Source of the DNA: Margaritispora aquatica
Lineage: Eukaryota > Ascomycota > Leotiomycetes > Helotiales > Discinellaceae
Assembly: GCA_007644065.1 (NCBI GenBank)
Contig: VJWN01000007.1
Coordinates: 1,178,001-1,242,000, forward strand
DNA length: 64,000 nt
Reading direction: 5' to 3'
Below the pieces are notes generated by a model. That model ran no database searches. It saw nothing but the letters and a program-made list of their open reading frames with translations, and was not told the origin of the DNA. A program made the translations under genes and the position numbers. Positions 10,095 to 22,280 of the stretch are shown one piece after another; position 1 is the first letter of the stretch; every line of letters starts with the position of its first letter.

Positions 10095-12397
10095 ATGGCG
10101 CACCCAACTAGTGCTGCTCTCCTCATCCTCCTCACTTTTCTTTTTACGCCTATTACTGGGGCCCCACCCACGATTTCACCTTTCACGTTAGACGTAGAAT
10201 ACTCTGGCACCACCTTTTTCGATGGGTTTAATTTCTTCACAGCATGTATTTACCTCCCGTCATCAGATCACACTGACTTATGACCAGGAACCAGATTACA
10301 CCCACGGGTTTGTCACGTGTGTTATCTCACGTGCAAAAGTTACTTTTGTAGAAAACTGACAAGTGCAAAGATATGTCAGCCAGCAGAATGCGACAATAAC
10401 AGGCTTGATTAAAGCAGACGGAATCAAGCCTGTGTATATTGGTGTTGACAATACCACTGTTCTGAATACAAGCGGTCCTGGTAGAGCCAGCGTCAGGATC
10501 AGCTCCAAGAAGACGTATACACATGGTTTATTCATCTTGGATCTCGCGCATATGCCTGGTTCGATATGCGGTGCTTGGCCAGCCTGTGCGTCTCCTCCTA
10601 TTAACGGCGTTGAACTCCTGCTAACATGGAAATATGTGCAGTTTGGATGGTGGGACCTAATTGGCCAAACAATGGGGAGATAGACATTCTTGAAGGTGTG
10701 AACAGTGGTTCGGATAACACCATGTCTCTTCACAGGTTAGCTCTCATACGAGACGTTGTCTGGAAATTGCTAAAATTCTGTAAGCAACGCAAATTGTAAA
10801 ATCACAGGCGCAAATCAGACAGGCATTTTGCAGAATACAGATTGTGATGTGGGATTCAGTACTACAGGATGTGGCGTCACAGCCAACGATCAGAGTTCTT
10901 ATGGAACAGGTTTTAACAACGCAGGTGGAGGAGTTTATGCTACTGAGTGGACATCGGAGGCTATCAAGGTGTGGTTCTTTTCCCGCTCCTCGATTCCACA
11001 AGATATCCGTTTGGGCACGCCAGATCCAAAGAGATGGGGCCTGCCAACAGCCAATCTTGCAGGTGCATGCGACATTGATAGCCATTTTACCTCCCACGAG
11101 ATTGTTTTCGATACTACCTTCTGTGGTGATTGGGCGGGCAATGTGTGGGCTTATGACACCAGCTGTAGGGACAAGGCGACAACATGCACTGAATATGTGG
11201 CGAATAACCCGAGCGTGTATACTGAGGCGTAGGTAAGCGAAATCTGACTTGAAAGGAGACTTGCTGATTTTGGATTTAAGATACTGGGCAATTAATTATC
11301 TAAGGGTTTATTCACCGCAAGCAAACCCTACCGGAACATTATTTTCAGCTGGTACCTCATCGACCATCCAAATCTCTTCGTCGACCATCCAATCGATCAC
11401 TTCTTCCACCGGAACATCATCAGTCAAGATGTCATTGTCATCATCAACGGTTACGAGCTCGAGTAGTAAACCTTCTATGACTAGCACTACAAGCTCAACG
11501 ACTTCTACTAAGACTCAAAGCTTAAGCTCAAGCTCGTCCATTATTGTTCAAGTGTCTTCGTCTACGAAGCAACCGTCCAGCTCTCTCTCGGCAACATCAG
11601 CTACGAGCAGCTCAAGCTCGGTAGTTATAGTTCAGACATCCTCGTCTATCAAGCAATCAACCAGCTCTGTTGTAATACTGTCAACCACGTCTAGTTCAGT
11701 AAAAAGCTCCTCACCATCATCGTCGGCCACTAGTTTAAGCAGTAAGTCGTCTGTTATAACCAGTAGCACAATCCCGACGACCTCGAATCGAAGCTCAAGC
11801 TCGTCAGTTACCCTTCGAACATCTTCGTCTACAAAGCCATCAACCAGTTCTAATTCCGTAAAGACCTCTTCGTCTATGGCACAATCCTCCAGCTCTAGCA
11901 AAAAATCTTCATCTACAAGACAATCATCCAGTTCTTTCAAGACATCTTCGTCTTCAAAACAATTATCTAGCTCTATCAAGTCATCTTCATCATCTACGAA
12001 ACAGTTGTCTAGCTCTGTAAAGATATCACCTGCCATGGTCAGCTCACAAAAATCTTCGTCATCTATTTCGAGCAGCAAGCTTTCTACCACGACCAAGACC
12101 ACACTCTCAATGCCTTCTACAACCACTAAACGCTCAAGCTCGACGGCTCCCATTCAAACGTCTTCGTCTCCTAGTACTGGCTCTCGAAAGAGTACGATAG
12201 CTAGTTCAAGGACGTCTTCAAGAACATCAGCTGCGGTCCAGACACTCTTGCCCGCTAATTTCTTAGCTAGGAACGGCATGACAGCTAGCTCAAGGACATC
12301 GTCCAGCACTGCAAGGTTGCCTTCATCTTCGAGTGTTAAGAAGCACGGCCGTTCTTGCAAACGTAAATTGCGTGGTGAAAATGAGAAAAAGCGGTAG
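10095..12397 (+). CDS. GH16 endo-beta-1,3(4)-glucanase with Ser-rich tail
   Basis: Best model has six exons: 10095-10241, 10288-10316, 10371-10585, 10642-10735, 10785-11228 and 11281-12397, giving 681 residues. It starts with a signal peptide ([16 protein letters not shown]). The GH16 fold is marked by [37 protein letters not shown], the catalytic motif NGEIDILEG (the two Glu residues of ExDxxE), CGVTANDQ and [11 protein letters not shown]. These enzymes hydrolyse mixed-linked or beta-1,3-glucan, either in the fungal wall or in plant material. From about residue 325 the protein is a roughly 330-residue Ser/Thr-rich, presumably O-glycosylated tail ending in a basic stretch ([12 protein letters not shown]), with no GPI signal. 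The first junction is unusual. A GC-AG intron (donor GCATGT at 10242) gives [12 protein letters not shown], which fits the spacing of relatives; the GT alternative at 10246 gives a residue fewer. Confidence 0.88.
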
Positions 12398-12694
12398 TTC
12401 GGCGCTTCTACATCATGACCTTTATGCCGTGCGTTTGTTTTGCTCTTTCGATTTTGCGAGCGTCTGAGGCTGCATTTAGTTCGTATATAGGTGAAGGTTA
12501 GATTATTCATGTTGTTTTTACATTTACCCAATCAACTAATTGACCATTACAATTTAAGACTTTCGTGTATTCGTTCTCATTACATGTAAGATTGATGAAT
12601 GAGACATAGATTTGAAATTCCTCCGAATTCTACAATCATAACAAATTCATGGTATCAAACCAGCCAATACATTAATTACCAAGCACATGTCAAT

Positions 12695-13495
12695 TCACAA
12701 ATTCAGCGCACGTATCTGCTTCACCATCGCAGCTAGATTATCATCCAAACCCAGCTCATCTTCCCCCTTCTTCCACTCCTCTCCCCGCTGCCACGCCTCA
12801 ACCTCCTCCCTCCACCAGAACCTCACATCCAACACCCCATCCCCTACAATCTTGACCCCAACAACATCTCTTAGCCTCCCCTTCAATCCCACCAACGCTC
12901 GTCCTATGCGCAACTCATGTCCATACCTGAAGTCCTCATACACGAGCCCTACGCTCCTCAGGTCCGTCATGCCGCGCAGCTGCGTCTCGATCCCGTCGCT
13001 CACCCATTGCGCGCCGGACGATGAGGCATGGCTTATGATCACGTGCTGTATTGCTGCAAGGTCGGCGTCTGAGATGCCGAATTCAAAACGCGGGTCGGGT
13101 TGTCGCGCTTTTTTAAGCGACCAATTGTTCAGCAGGTCGTTGAGGCAGAGCGTGTCGTGTGCTGGTGAGAAGTAGATGGGGCGGAGGGCGATGGAACAGA
13201 ACGTTAGCTGGTAGGTCTTGAGGGCGATTTGGCGGGATAGAGAACAAGTGTGTAGGAGGGCAGGGATAGACGAGCTAGAGAGCCTGTAGTATAGGAATTT
13301 TTGAGGGAAGCCGAATTTATGCTTTAGTGTTATGCAACGCGCGGTTATGGGTATTATAGTCCAGATTTGGACTTGGAGTTCATAAGGGAGGCGGGTGAAA
13401 GGGTGGAAGGTGTTGCAGGCTTGGAGAGGGCTGATGGGTGGGGTTGTGTCGTCAGTTGCTGATGAGCTTCGGGCAGAGGTTGGGTTTTGGTCCAT
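12695..13495 (-). CDS. 2EXR domain protein, 266 aa
   Basis: Single-exon gene. The N-terminal part reads NTFHPFTRLPYELQVQIWTI about 30 residues in, the hallmark of the fungal 2EXR domain (F-x-x-F-x-x-L-P-x-E-L-x-x-x-I-W). It is followed by the usual ALLHTCSLSRQIALKTYQL and IYFSPAHDTLCLNDLL segments. These proteins are very numerous in Leotiomycetes and Sordariomycetes and have no established biochemical role; an F-box-like function is only a suggestion. Codon usage and composition match the neighbours. Start is the first ATG with the domain complete downstream. Confidence 0.85.
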   Translation of the reverse strand: MDQNPTSARSSSATDDTTPPISPLQACNTFHPFTRLPYELQVQIWTIIPITARCITLKHKFGFPQKFLYYRLSSSSIPALLHTCSLSRQIALKTYQLTFCSIALRPIYFSPAHDTLCLNDLLNNWSLKKARQPDPRFEFGISDADLAAIQHVIISHASSSGAQWVSDGIETQLRGMTDLRSVGLVYEDFRYGHELRIGRALVGLKGRLRDVVGVKIVGDGVLDVRFWWREEVEAWQRGEEWKKGEDELGLDDNLAAMVKQIRALNL

Positions 13496-13750
13496 CTTTT
13501 GCTGTGATGGATGGAAGAGCAGGTTGAGTAAAGTTGTGAGTTGGTGATGTTGTTGGTTGTGATACGAGAGGTATTCGGGAGTATTGATCCTGCACTACCC
13601 TGCTGAGTGGCTTAACAAGCGAATAAGTGGCTGGTGCAATACAGCTGCTGGCATTTTGCTTTTTCCTTTCTGCCTCAGACATAATCAATCTTGAAAGTAT
13701 GAAGCTTCTTGAGAGTGAGATGAACCCTTCCATTCGTGGGCATTATATCG

Positions 13751-14630
13751 TTAAGCTAATTCACTCCGCCGAGCAGAATTCTGAAGCTCAACCGGTACCT
13801 CTTTCCGATCCATTACTCCTCCCACAGGAACAAGATTCACCTCTCCGTGAGGTGCGCTCTGCATATCCTCAGTCGGTGTATCAACCCTCATCATGCCCGT
13901 CTTCTTCTTCTCCCTTAACCACATGTACATCAATGCCGCGATGGCAATAACAGCCGGTACACCGATCCCTGCCCCAATTGCCGCGTCATGATTTTCTGAC
14001 GTGCTCCCAGCATCACTGCTGCTGCTGCTGCTGCTGTTTGAGTTCGAGGACTGGCAGGTCGCAGTTGCGGTTGCAAACATAGTTACCGTACTTGTTGAAG
14101 TAACCGGCGCTGAGGTATTCGCGATGACCGTCCCGGCACTGACTTGGATCTCGAAGCCTTGTCTGCATGATCCGTTGGTGAGTGGAAAATCGCAGCACCA
14201 TGCTACCTTTGCAGTGTCTCCTACTGTGGTCCATTCACGCATTACCATAGGGGTGCCTGACGTGGGAAGATCTATGTGTCCGTCAGTACTAGACTAGTGA
14301 GGGATATGGTGTAGTGAGGGATTGCGAAACGGCCATGAGATCCCGAAAGTACATACAATCAACGCAGTATTGCGCGCATGAAGCATCTTTCCACGTCGGG
14401 TCGGTACAGCTTCCTCTCGACACGAGTCCTTTGTCGAAGCATAATCCTGAAGTCATGCATTGCGCATCACCGCAACATGCGCTGTGTCCTGTCGTTGTAG
14501 TGTTGCATGGTGAGTCCGGTGCGAGGTTGCCGCCGGGATAATAGCATGATTTCGCAGCAGCAGAGACACTGGTTGTTATACATGCCAAGATCAAGCTTGC
14601 CGACCAGACGAGGGTGTTCTTCATTATCAA
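13751..14630 (-). CDS. Cys-rich single-pass membrane protein
   Basis: Two exons, 14630-14357 and 14271-13751, give 264 residues, in phase across a GTATGT intron. A signal peptide (SASLILACITTSVSA) is followed by about 110 extracellular residues with many cysteines (SCYYPGG, SACCGDAQCM, LCFDKG, AQYCVD, VAWCCDFP, GSCRQGF). A Ser/Asn stalk encoded partly by a CTG/CAG repeat comes next, then one transmembrane helix (IGAGIGVPAVIAIAALMYMW), a basic stop-transfer (REKKK) and a cytosolic tail of about 60 residues. This architecture is common in fungal surface proteins annotated as hypothetical or sensor-like; no enzymatic motif is visible. A role as a wall or surface sensor is inference from topology alone. 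Confidence 0.8.
14018..14036. repeat. (CTG)n coding microsatellite
   Basis: Trinucleotide run inside the membrane-protein exon; on the coding strand it is CAG in the Ser frame (AGC) and encodes the poly-Ser stalk. Confidence 0.85.
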
Positions 14631-17103
14631 TAGAGCACGTCGTCAATTATAAGCACAATGCTTCATACACGGAGTCCGAAAAGGAAAACGAACGACTACG
14701 AAAATCGTGCCTCAACAACAGTTTATCACAACGCAGATCGTGGCTTAAATCAGGCTACGGCATTTCTCACTGCATAAACGCTCGTATACAAAAGGATCTG
14801 ATCTCCACATGGTCTAACGTAAGCTCGCAGGGTTCATAACCGTTAGGGTGCGCAGCTTGGTTGAAGTGCTTTGAGGAGAGAGGGTCCAAATGTAAGATTC
14901 TAAGCGAGCATGTCCTTAAGACCCACAACTTACTACTTTGGGCGAAATCGTCCGTGATGCTGTGGTCCGATTTGCCTCATCAAGCCTCATGCGATAGTGG
15001 ATAATGGGATTGGCTATGCTTTCATCCAGCCCTTTCCTGCTTCTCATTTTCTGGTGAGCCATAATGGGGTGTGGCCTTTTGGAAAGTGCAACTTAAGGGT
15101 CAACGACCTCGATGGAATTGGCATTTTCTTTACGAGCTCAGAGAATGTATGGATTGAAGAAGCATGGCAGTTCCGCCGATATGGTCCGTGGCGTATACGA
15201 AAAAAGCTTGTCGACTTCAAACAAGGAGGACAACCCATGTTTGCTGTGCCCCCTCGTTCTGAAAAAGCGGGGAACTAATCTGCTTACTGGAGCAAGAAGT
15301 CGTACGATGATACGAGCAAGATGGTAAATTGGTTTTCGAATGTTTTCAACGACGATCAGCTCGATAAGTGCAATGTCTAAAAATCATTTACCCAACTCAC
15401 TTGCATGGACAATAGACCAAGACCTCAACGTCCTAGTCTCAAACTACCATCATGTATACTTTTTTCTAAGTTTGGAATCTGAAATCTGATGCTATAATGA
15501 GAACTATTAGAGTATTGAGAGTAAGATCTGCATATTCTTATTCTTTCTCCATCAATTTGCAAGTTCTTTGGGAACCCCCCAAAAACACTATTTTGAACCT
15601 ACTTTCGTGACACATATGAATGACAAAGCAGATGCGAAATAACGGTTGGTGTAAAGTCATATTATAGGCTTATTTGTATTATAATATCCTTCATTTTTTC
15701 TCCTACACACCTTTAATATTGTAAACCGATGGATCAAAGACCTTCGAAAGCCGAAATCAAGGTAGGAGAATAAAGCCTGTCTCGCATCTACAGATTATTC
15801 ACTCTATTTCGTTGATAAATCTCGTAATTTAAACCTTGAAATCCTCCGTAAGTCTACAACACCTATTGAGCAACCACGATGCAACATCTTGAGTTGGTGA
15901 TGCTGCCCATTGATCTTTTCGTAAATATCGAAAATTTACTGACTTAGGCTGGGAATTAAATCCCAAGTCGATAATACCAATAAAGCTAACGATACTCAGA
16001 GACACGATAACTACAAACTAATAAACCGGTCCTCCTAAACCCTTATTATGATGACCCTTGGTTCATCATGGATCCTTTAAAGCAAGAAAGTATCGCAACT
16101 ACTCGCATTCTGAACTTGCACTTCACAACATAAACACCAACACTTTCTCGATAGCCTTCATAATGAACAGATCAAACCCAGAGTTTCGTGTGCCACATCA
16201 AATAATTTCCAATATCTCAACCATCCTCGCTTTTATGTCAACAAACCTTGAGAAGTTGACTATCCCCACTGCCTCAAGATCCTGCTAACACCATAAGAAA
16301 CGAAATAAAATTTGACGGCTATTTGGTGCAATGCACTTAATATCTATGCTTCTAAGCTTGTGAACGCGGTTTCCAAATGTCGTGACCTCCTGAAGTCTAT
16401 CAATCTATCAATTCAGCCTCTTTTCAACACTAAAGCGTCAGCCAAACTTTACTTTGAGTCTGACGAGAGGGCAATTTCAGCTGACAGAAAAGGACAGAAG
16501 GAATAGAACTACAAGAGACCTAAACCAGAACAGATTCCTAATTCAATCTATCATGTTTATCAGCAGCAGCTAGTGATGTGTTCACGAGATAAATAAACCA
16601 TTTGCGAGAACGATTAAAAGCGATTTGAACGAAACAAGCCTCGCTTCAGTCGAACACTCAAGCAACGCTCGTCTGAAGATCCACTCAAGCATCTCAAAAT
16701 GTCGAGGCCATTGAGAGATTGGAAAATACAAGCTAGAAATTTGACATAGTAGCTAAACCGAATAACACAAGAGAAATGCATATACAAATCTTCGGTATTT
16801 ACAGCTGTAGATCTTCCCTATCCCATTTCCTTATAACTTGATGTCTTTCAAACCCCTTCCAAGCTTGCTTCAACTGACGAATTGATATGATTCTTCCAGT
16901 TTAGTATGCTGCATACAAATTTTATTAGTGAGATATGTCGTAAAGCCATCAAGGTAAGGAGCAGTGGGGTTGAGGATATACTCTACCCCACATGCTGATA
17001 TGAAACCTCTGATTGGCTCCTGCAGGCGGCCGACAGCGGGCGTCAACAAATCCAAAAAGTACAACCCCGCCATCAACAATACATAAACTTCATGAAACCC
17101 AAG
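14631..17103. other. AT-rich gene desert, 2.5 kb
   Basis: No intact gene is seen. Between about 16058 and 16510 fragments in shifting frames have a protein-like look (for example NISTILAFMSTNLEKLTI and LVNAVSKCRDLLKSINLS) but are broken by many stops. This may be a decayed leucine-rich or F-box-like gene. The rest is AT-rich with no RNA gene or repeat that I can identify. Confidence 0.45.
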
Positions 17104-18455
17104 ATGACGCCAAAAACTTCTCCATTTAACCTGCAGACATGCGCCAGACCAAATATACTTGCTCTAGAACCATACCGGTGTGCAAGAGAGTAAGAGCTAT
17201 CAATTCCATGAGCAAAGTACTTAACAAGATCACTGACTCACCCCGCCATAGTGACTACAAAGATGATGGAACCAACATCCTCCTTGATGCGAACGAGAAT
17301 GCCTATGGACCATCACTAGCTCTCGAAGGGTTATCTATAGCTTCTACAAGCTCCAGCGACCCTTCAATTGACTTCCTTGGACTCCATCGATATCCAGACC
17401 CCCACCAACACGATCTCAAGCAACTTCTTTGCAACCTTCGAAATACTCATGTTCACACACCGAAGACAATAACACCTGAAAACCTCTTTGTTGGGGTAGG
17501 CAGTGACGAGGCGATTGATGCCCTGCTGCGGTGTTTCTGCGTGCCTGGACACGACAAGATTCTTGTGTGTCCGCCAACATATGGAATGTATTCTGTGTCG
17601 GCGCAAGTGAATGATGTTGGGCTCGTCAAGGTCCCCCTACTTCCTGCGCCTGGGTTTGGAATTGACGTACCTTCCATACTATCCACATTATCCTCAGAGG
17701 AAGGCTCGAAAATAAAGCTCATATATATCTGCTCGCCTGGAAATCCAACGGGATCCTTAATTGAGAAGGGAGACTTGCAGCAAGTGCTTGAGCACCCAAC
17801 ATGGAATGGAGTTGTCGTCTTGGATGAGGCATATATCGATTTCGCACCAGAAGGTTCATCAATGGCTGAATTGGTGGCAGAGTGGCCAAATCTGGTAGTG
17901 ATGCAAACACTCTCCAAGGCTTTCGGTCTAGCTGGCATTCGACTAGGTGCTGCTTTCACGTCGCCGCAAATTGCTGCCTTATTGAACAATCTGAAGGCAC
18001 CATACAATATTAGCAGTCCTACAAGCGCAATTGGTACACAAGCACTAAGTGTCGGACTGTCAGTCATGCAAGGTAACGTCAACAAGATTGTTTCTCAAAG
18101 AAATCGACTGTTAGAGGAGCTGCCCAAGGTAAATGGAATCGGAAGATTCAGAGGAGGCACCGCTAGCAACTTCCTTCTGGTGGAAATATTGAACACGGAA
18201 GGAAACCCAGACAATGTCACAGCTCTGGGAGTGTATCAAAGACTGGCAGAAAATAGAGGTGTGGTGGTAAGATTTAGAGGAAAGGAACATGGCTGCCTGG
18301 GGTGCTTGAGAATCACAGTGGGTACAGAAGATGAAGTGACGAGGTTCTTGAAAGAGGTCAAAGATGTAATCACCCACGTCCACAGCAATGGAGGAGAAGT
18401 CAATGGTGCGGCAGAGGAGAAAAAGAAGCAGGAGGCGAATGCTGTAGTTTCATAA
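17104..18455 (+). CDS. HIS5: histidinol-phosphate aminotransferase
   Basis: PLP-dependent enzyme of histidine biosynthesis that converts imidazole-acetol phosphate plus glutamate to histidinol phosphate. Two exons, 17104-17189 and 17252-18455, give 429 residues. Exon 1 encodes SPFNLQTCARPNILALEPYR, the invariant N-terminus of the family, and joins in frame to DDYKDDGTNILLDANENAYG. An ATG at 17139 in another frame also reaches the body but lacks this conserved start, so 17104 is preferred. Further landmarks: HRYPDPHQ, FVGVGSDEAIDALLRCFC, ICSPGNPTGS, VVLDEAYIDF, the PLP lysine in QTLSKAFGLAGIRLG (about residue 251) and the C-terminal RF.GKEHGCLGCLRITVGT. The intron contains TGACTCA, the CPC1/Gcn4 core. 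Confidence 0.97.
17234..17240 (+). promoter_or_regulatory. TGACTCA, possible CPC1/Gcn4 site inside the HIS5 intron
   Basis: Perfect Gcn4/CPC1 heptamer. It also overlaps the likely lariat branch point (CTGAC) of the intron, 15 bases from the acceptor AG, so it may be there for splicing only. Confidence 0.4.
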
Positions 18456-19458
18456 ACAAATAGAAGCATCAAAATTCAACCATGTTCGCCCATATGTTGG
18501 CTAAAACTTTGTTGTCTTTGTGATTTGTTGAATGAGCTTGATACTAAGGTATCTGTTCAAATTAAGATCTCATACCCTAAGTTGCTGGAAGTATCCCACC
18601 CAGCTCAGAAATTTAGTTTTAAAAAAAGATTGTTTAAAGAGGTTCATCCTCTACCTGAGCTGGACGACTTGATTAGGTCCTGAGTGGAGGTGGTGGTCCA
18701 TCAAGCATATCTAAATCTTCCTGGTTTATAATTACGTCTATATCAAGGACAGTGTATACCAAAATTGATGATCCTCCAAGCAGGCATCCGATTAAATACT
18801 CTAAGGTTGTATTCTCGAAAATGGTGTACAGACAATGTCTCTCCTCGCTTCGTCGAAATTCGGGATTGAATGTCAGCACTGAGCAGAGCTTCCTTAGCAA
18901 ACAATCTTAGACGATACAAGCCGTGAGATAATAGATTATCAACCAATGATGAATGGTTCTAGCTGTGGATTGAGAGTTAGTCTTCGCTTCCGATCCAAGT
19001 GGGATGGGGTCGAACACATGAATGGTAAACCAGTTCCTGTGACCACAACGACATTGAAAACAAATATAGGCTGTCGTCAAGCTGTTCATACACTATCTTC
19101 ACGACAAGACTGTGAATAAACTCTCAACATGAAATGACGTGCACAGCTTCTGATGTCTTTGATGCAGCTTCCAGAAATCTTTTGAGGGTGGAAGAACACG
19201 GTAACTTGCATCAGACTTTTGCTCCTTTGTTGATCCCATCTGTGATCCATGTGGTGGACTTCTAGACTATTATTGCAGATTTCCTGAGGTTACCTAATGA
19301 TCAATAGCCACGTAGAACTTTTTATGCTCTCCAAATGAATAATTAATAGTTCTGGTCAAGCTCACCTCTGCAATTTTTCCCGCTTCGCCTCGTCCCCCTC
19401 AAACGAGCCAAACTACCTACCTCGGGTTTCTTGCCTCCAATATCTTCCTCTTACAACC
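18456..19458. other. intergenic, 1.0 kb
   Basis: Between the end of HIS5 and the start of the zinc-knuckle gene. A minus-strand open frame (18673-18900) has a hydrophobic patch but no recognisable domain. The last 100 bases before 19459 are C/T-rich, typical of a fungal promoter and 5' leader. Confidence 0.45.
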
Positions 19459-21894
19459 ATGCGAAGACAACTTCTCCGGAGGCACGGAGAGTATGAAACT
19501 GACAGAATGGCGCCCTCACGCTCTTACGAGAAGAGTATTACAGACCCGGATGCCGTTTCCAATACTCAACTCCTCGAAATGCCTCTCAGCACGCTATCCA
19601 AGACGCTTCCCCAAACAACCTCCAACGGCGCCACTATTTTGATCTATATCCGCTGGCTAGAAACGCATCGCAAGCACCCATCGGACTTGTCTAAGAACTG
19701 GGAGAATACCGTCATGCACTGGGTAACGTCGTTGAAGAATCGAGGATTCCACAGGAAGCAGCTTCTGGAGGATTTCATGGACTGGAGAATTGAACACGAA
19801 CCTTTCGAATCTAACTATGGCCGCTTTCCACCGGGGAAGAGGGTGCTTATGGAGGCCTGGGAGGGCATCGTACCTTCTCGATACAAAGAGTTATCTCCTC
19901 TCCGTGAAGAGCGTAGAGATCATCGAGGGAGAAACGCTGCAGATTTATATCGTCCTGGTGAAAACATCGCCGAATTGTCTCCTCGAGAAGAGCGTAGAAA
20001 TTATCAAGCAAGAGACGGTGCAGATCTCTATCGTCCTGGTGAAATTAAGGTTGAAGCTTCCTTCGCAATTCCCTTGCGACCAAGAGAGCATGCAACGCCC
20101 AGAGACTTCAGATCTACATATGAAGCACCTCCACCAAAAAATTATGTCTGCAATCGATGCAATAAGCCAGGTACGTGATCTTTTTATCCGAGAGGATTGC
20201 TTGTGTTGTCACTTGTGGCTGTAACCGGCAGGCACATCTTTCCTCTTGCTAGACAAACACTTTAACACAATCGCAAGTCTTTACAACAAGTAAACTAACA
20301 AATACCAGGTCACCATCTCCAGGTCTGTCCAACAAATCTAGATCCAGCATATGACCGACCTCCTGACCCAGATTACTTGTGCGAAATCTGCCGGAAGCGT
20401 GGTGAACACTTCAAATCGCTCTGTCCACAGAATCAGGACCCCTGGTCCATCATCATGAAGCGCAAGGCGAAGAACATCGTGACACCACCACCAAAAACAC
20501 TGCTACGCGGACGAGGCAAGTGTGGTGAGCCATCTCCATTGTCGGAGAAGGAGCGTCAAGGGAAAGAACGAGGAAGCATCAGCAACAAAATTGATAGAAA
20601 CGAAGGTCGATTGAATCAAGTCAGAGATTCTCCCAGAGGCTCTCCATACCAAAGAAGTAGTCCTTTAGTCAGACGACCTAAATCGACAGCTGAGCAGCAA
20701 CTAGAAGATATCGAGAAAGCCAGGGACGAGCTCTTTCAGGAAGACTACCGTGAGCTTCTTGCCAATAACGGAGGAGGTTCTTCGATGGAAGTCGTAGGCA
20801 TCAAGCAAGAAAGAGAAATCGCTACTCCACAATCCAATCCATCGAGTGGCAAGAAGCGTGTTGGAGAGGTCTTCAACCCACCAACAGGACCAAAAAGACT
20901 GCGCTTTGCAGGGAGTGTGTCTTCCATCAAGAATGAGACAGAACTGCTTGGACCGAGCATACCAGACATTGAGAATCCATTTTATGTCAAGAGGATTCCT
21001 CGATCTCCTAGGTTCGCAGCCCCAATAGAACCAAGATATACTACATGGTCGAAGAATGTCAACCCAGATGAAATTGATATCGACGAAAACGATGAGAACT
21101 CCGCGGTAGACACAGACATTGATGATGTGGGCAACAAACCTGCTAAGATTTACGGAGAACACGTAAAGATATTAATGCAAAGATTCCCTCAAATGAGTGA
21201 GCAAATTAATGCAATGGAAAAGCGTGTCGATGCTCTCGACATGTGGAAGGGAAAGGAGGAGCGCCAAGCTAACCTATCCACTTTCGTGTGAGTAGCTCCT
21301 TTCTATCCTTTGAACATGTATTCATATATCCCCAGGCCAAGCAATTCTCCACCGTGGAGCCCATTTGCTTCGGAGTATGGAGCTGATGATAGCATTGAAG
21401 ATATGGCAAAAAGGAAATCCGCCTTTGCGCAATTCGATGGGGCGTGCGACGATTCTCCTGTTAGGACTCAACAAGAGCGAAGCACTGACAGAGAGAAAAT
21501 ACACATTGGAGTAGCGTCGTCATGTCAAGCATTCGACCCTCTACCTCGCAAACCATTCATCCGTAATCACTTATCAGGGAATGAAACCGAACCCTTTCCT
21601 AATTTCGACTATGAATTTCCATATGACGAGCAAGAGAGTGCCAATCCCAAGACGAAGCCAAATGTCAAGCCGCCACGACCATTTCATCCATCTGATTCCA
21701 CTCAAGTTCGCCGTTCGAATTTTGATACTAAGCCGGCTAATAACACCCTCGAGGAGCTCAAACAATTTGGAAAGAGCTTCAAACTTGATACACCAATGCC
21801 AACTGATATTGCTACTATCATGGGGAAAGGAGTTACGAAGTCAACTACAAACTCAATAGAAAACAGACTTGAGAGCAAAATAGACGAAAAATAA
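19459..21894 (+). CDS. zinc-knuckle (CCHC) protein, 749 aa
   Basis: Three exons, 19459-20170, 20309-21287 and 21336-21894. The N-terminal 130 residues are a helical region of unknown type (THRKHPSDLSKNWENTVMHW). Two knuckles follow near residues 230-275: CNRCNKPGHHLQVC (CX2CX4HX4C) and CEICRKRGEHFKSLC. The intron falls inside the first knuckle, within the PGHH codons, and joins it exactly. The remaining 470 residues are charged, Pro/Ser-rich and probably disordered. The paired knuckles with an extended low-complexity tail recall Mpe1/RBBP6-type RNA-processing factors, but no RING or DWNN domain is visible. RNA binding is therefore an inference and the protein is best called a zinc-knuckle protein of unknown role. 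A tandem repeat of about 28 residues (PREERR..GADLYRPGE) sits at about residues 150-200. Confidence 0.85.
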
Positions 21895-22280
21895 AGCAAT
21901 AAGCAAACAAGAGCATTAAGAAGGGAATATGGAAGCTTCGGATTTGTTTTTGCTCCATCACATTTAGTGGACTGGCCAGCAAAGACTTTCGCTATGGTGG
22001 GTATCTTTGATGTTTCTGATTGTACACTTACTCTACGCCTTTTTACACCCCAACAGGTCAGATATCCTAGCTCTTCTATGCGAGAATTCTTCGAGCATTT
22101 AGGAGCCGTACTCATGATATAGCTTAGCAGCGTCTTCATCTGCTCGATACCAGTTTCTTGCACACACTCGTGTCTTTTCGATCATTCAATGCCGTGACTG
22201 GAATATGCCTCCTATATGCCTGTAGAACACCCTTTACGCCTACACCTCGCTGTGCTGTGTCCAAAATCTCTACAATCCTC
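21895..22280. other. short intergenic region between convergent genes
   Basis: 386 bases holding the 3' ends of two convergent genes; no further feature seen. Confidence 0.4.

Noticed and set aside
11632..12153. Open frame antisense to the GH16 Ser-rich tail
   Set aside because: It is the low-complexity mirror of Ser codons (Asp/Glu/Leu-rich) with no independent support.
12687..13175. Plus-strand open frame over the 2EXR gene
   Set aside because: Shadow of the 2EXR coding strand, which has clear family motifs.
17139..17251. ATG at 17139 as HIS5 start
   Set aside because: It reads through the intron and loses the conserved CARPNILALEPYR start encoded from 17104.
18673..18900. Minus-strand open frame with hydrophobic patch as a gene
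   Set aside because: No start context, no intron evidence and no recognisable family.
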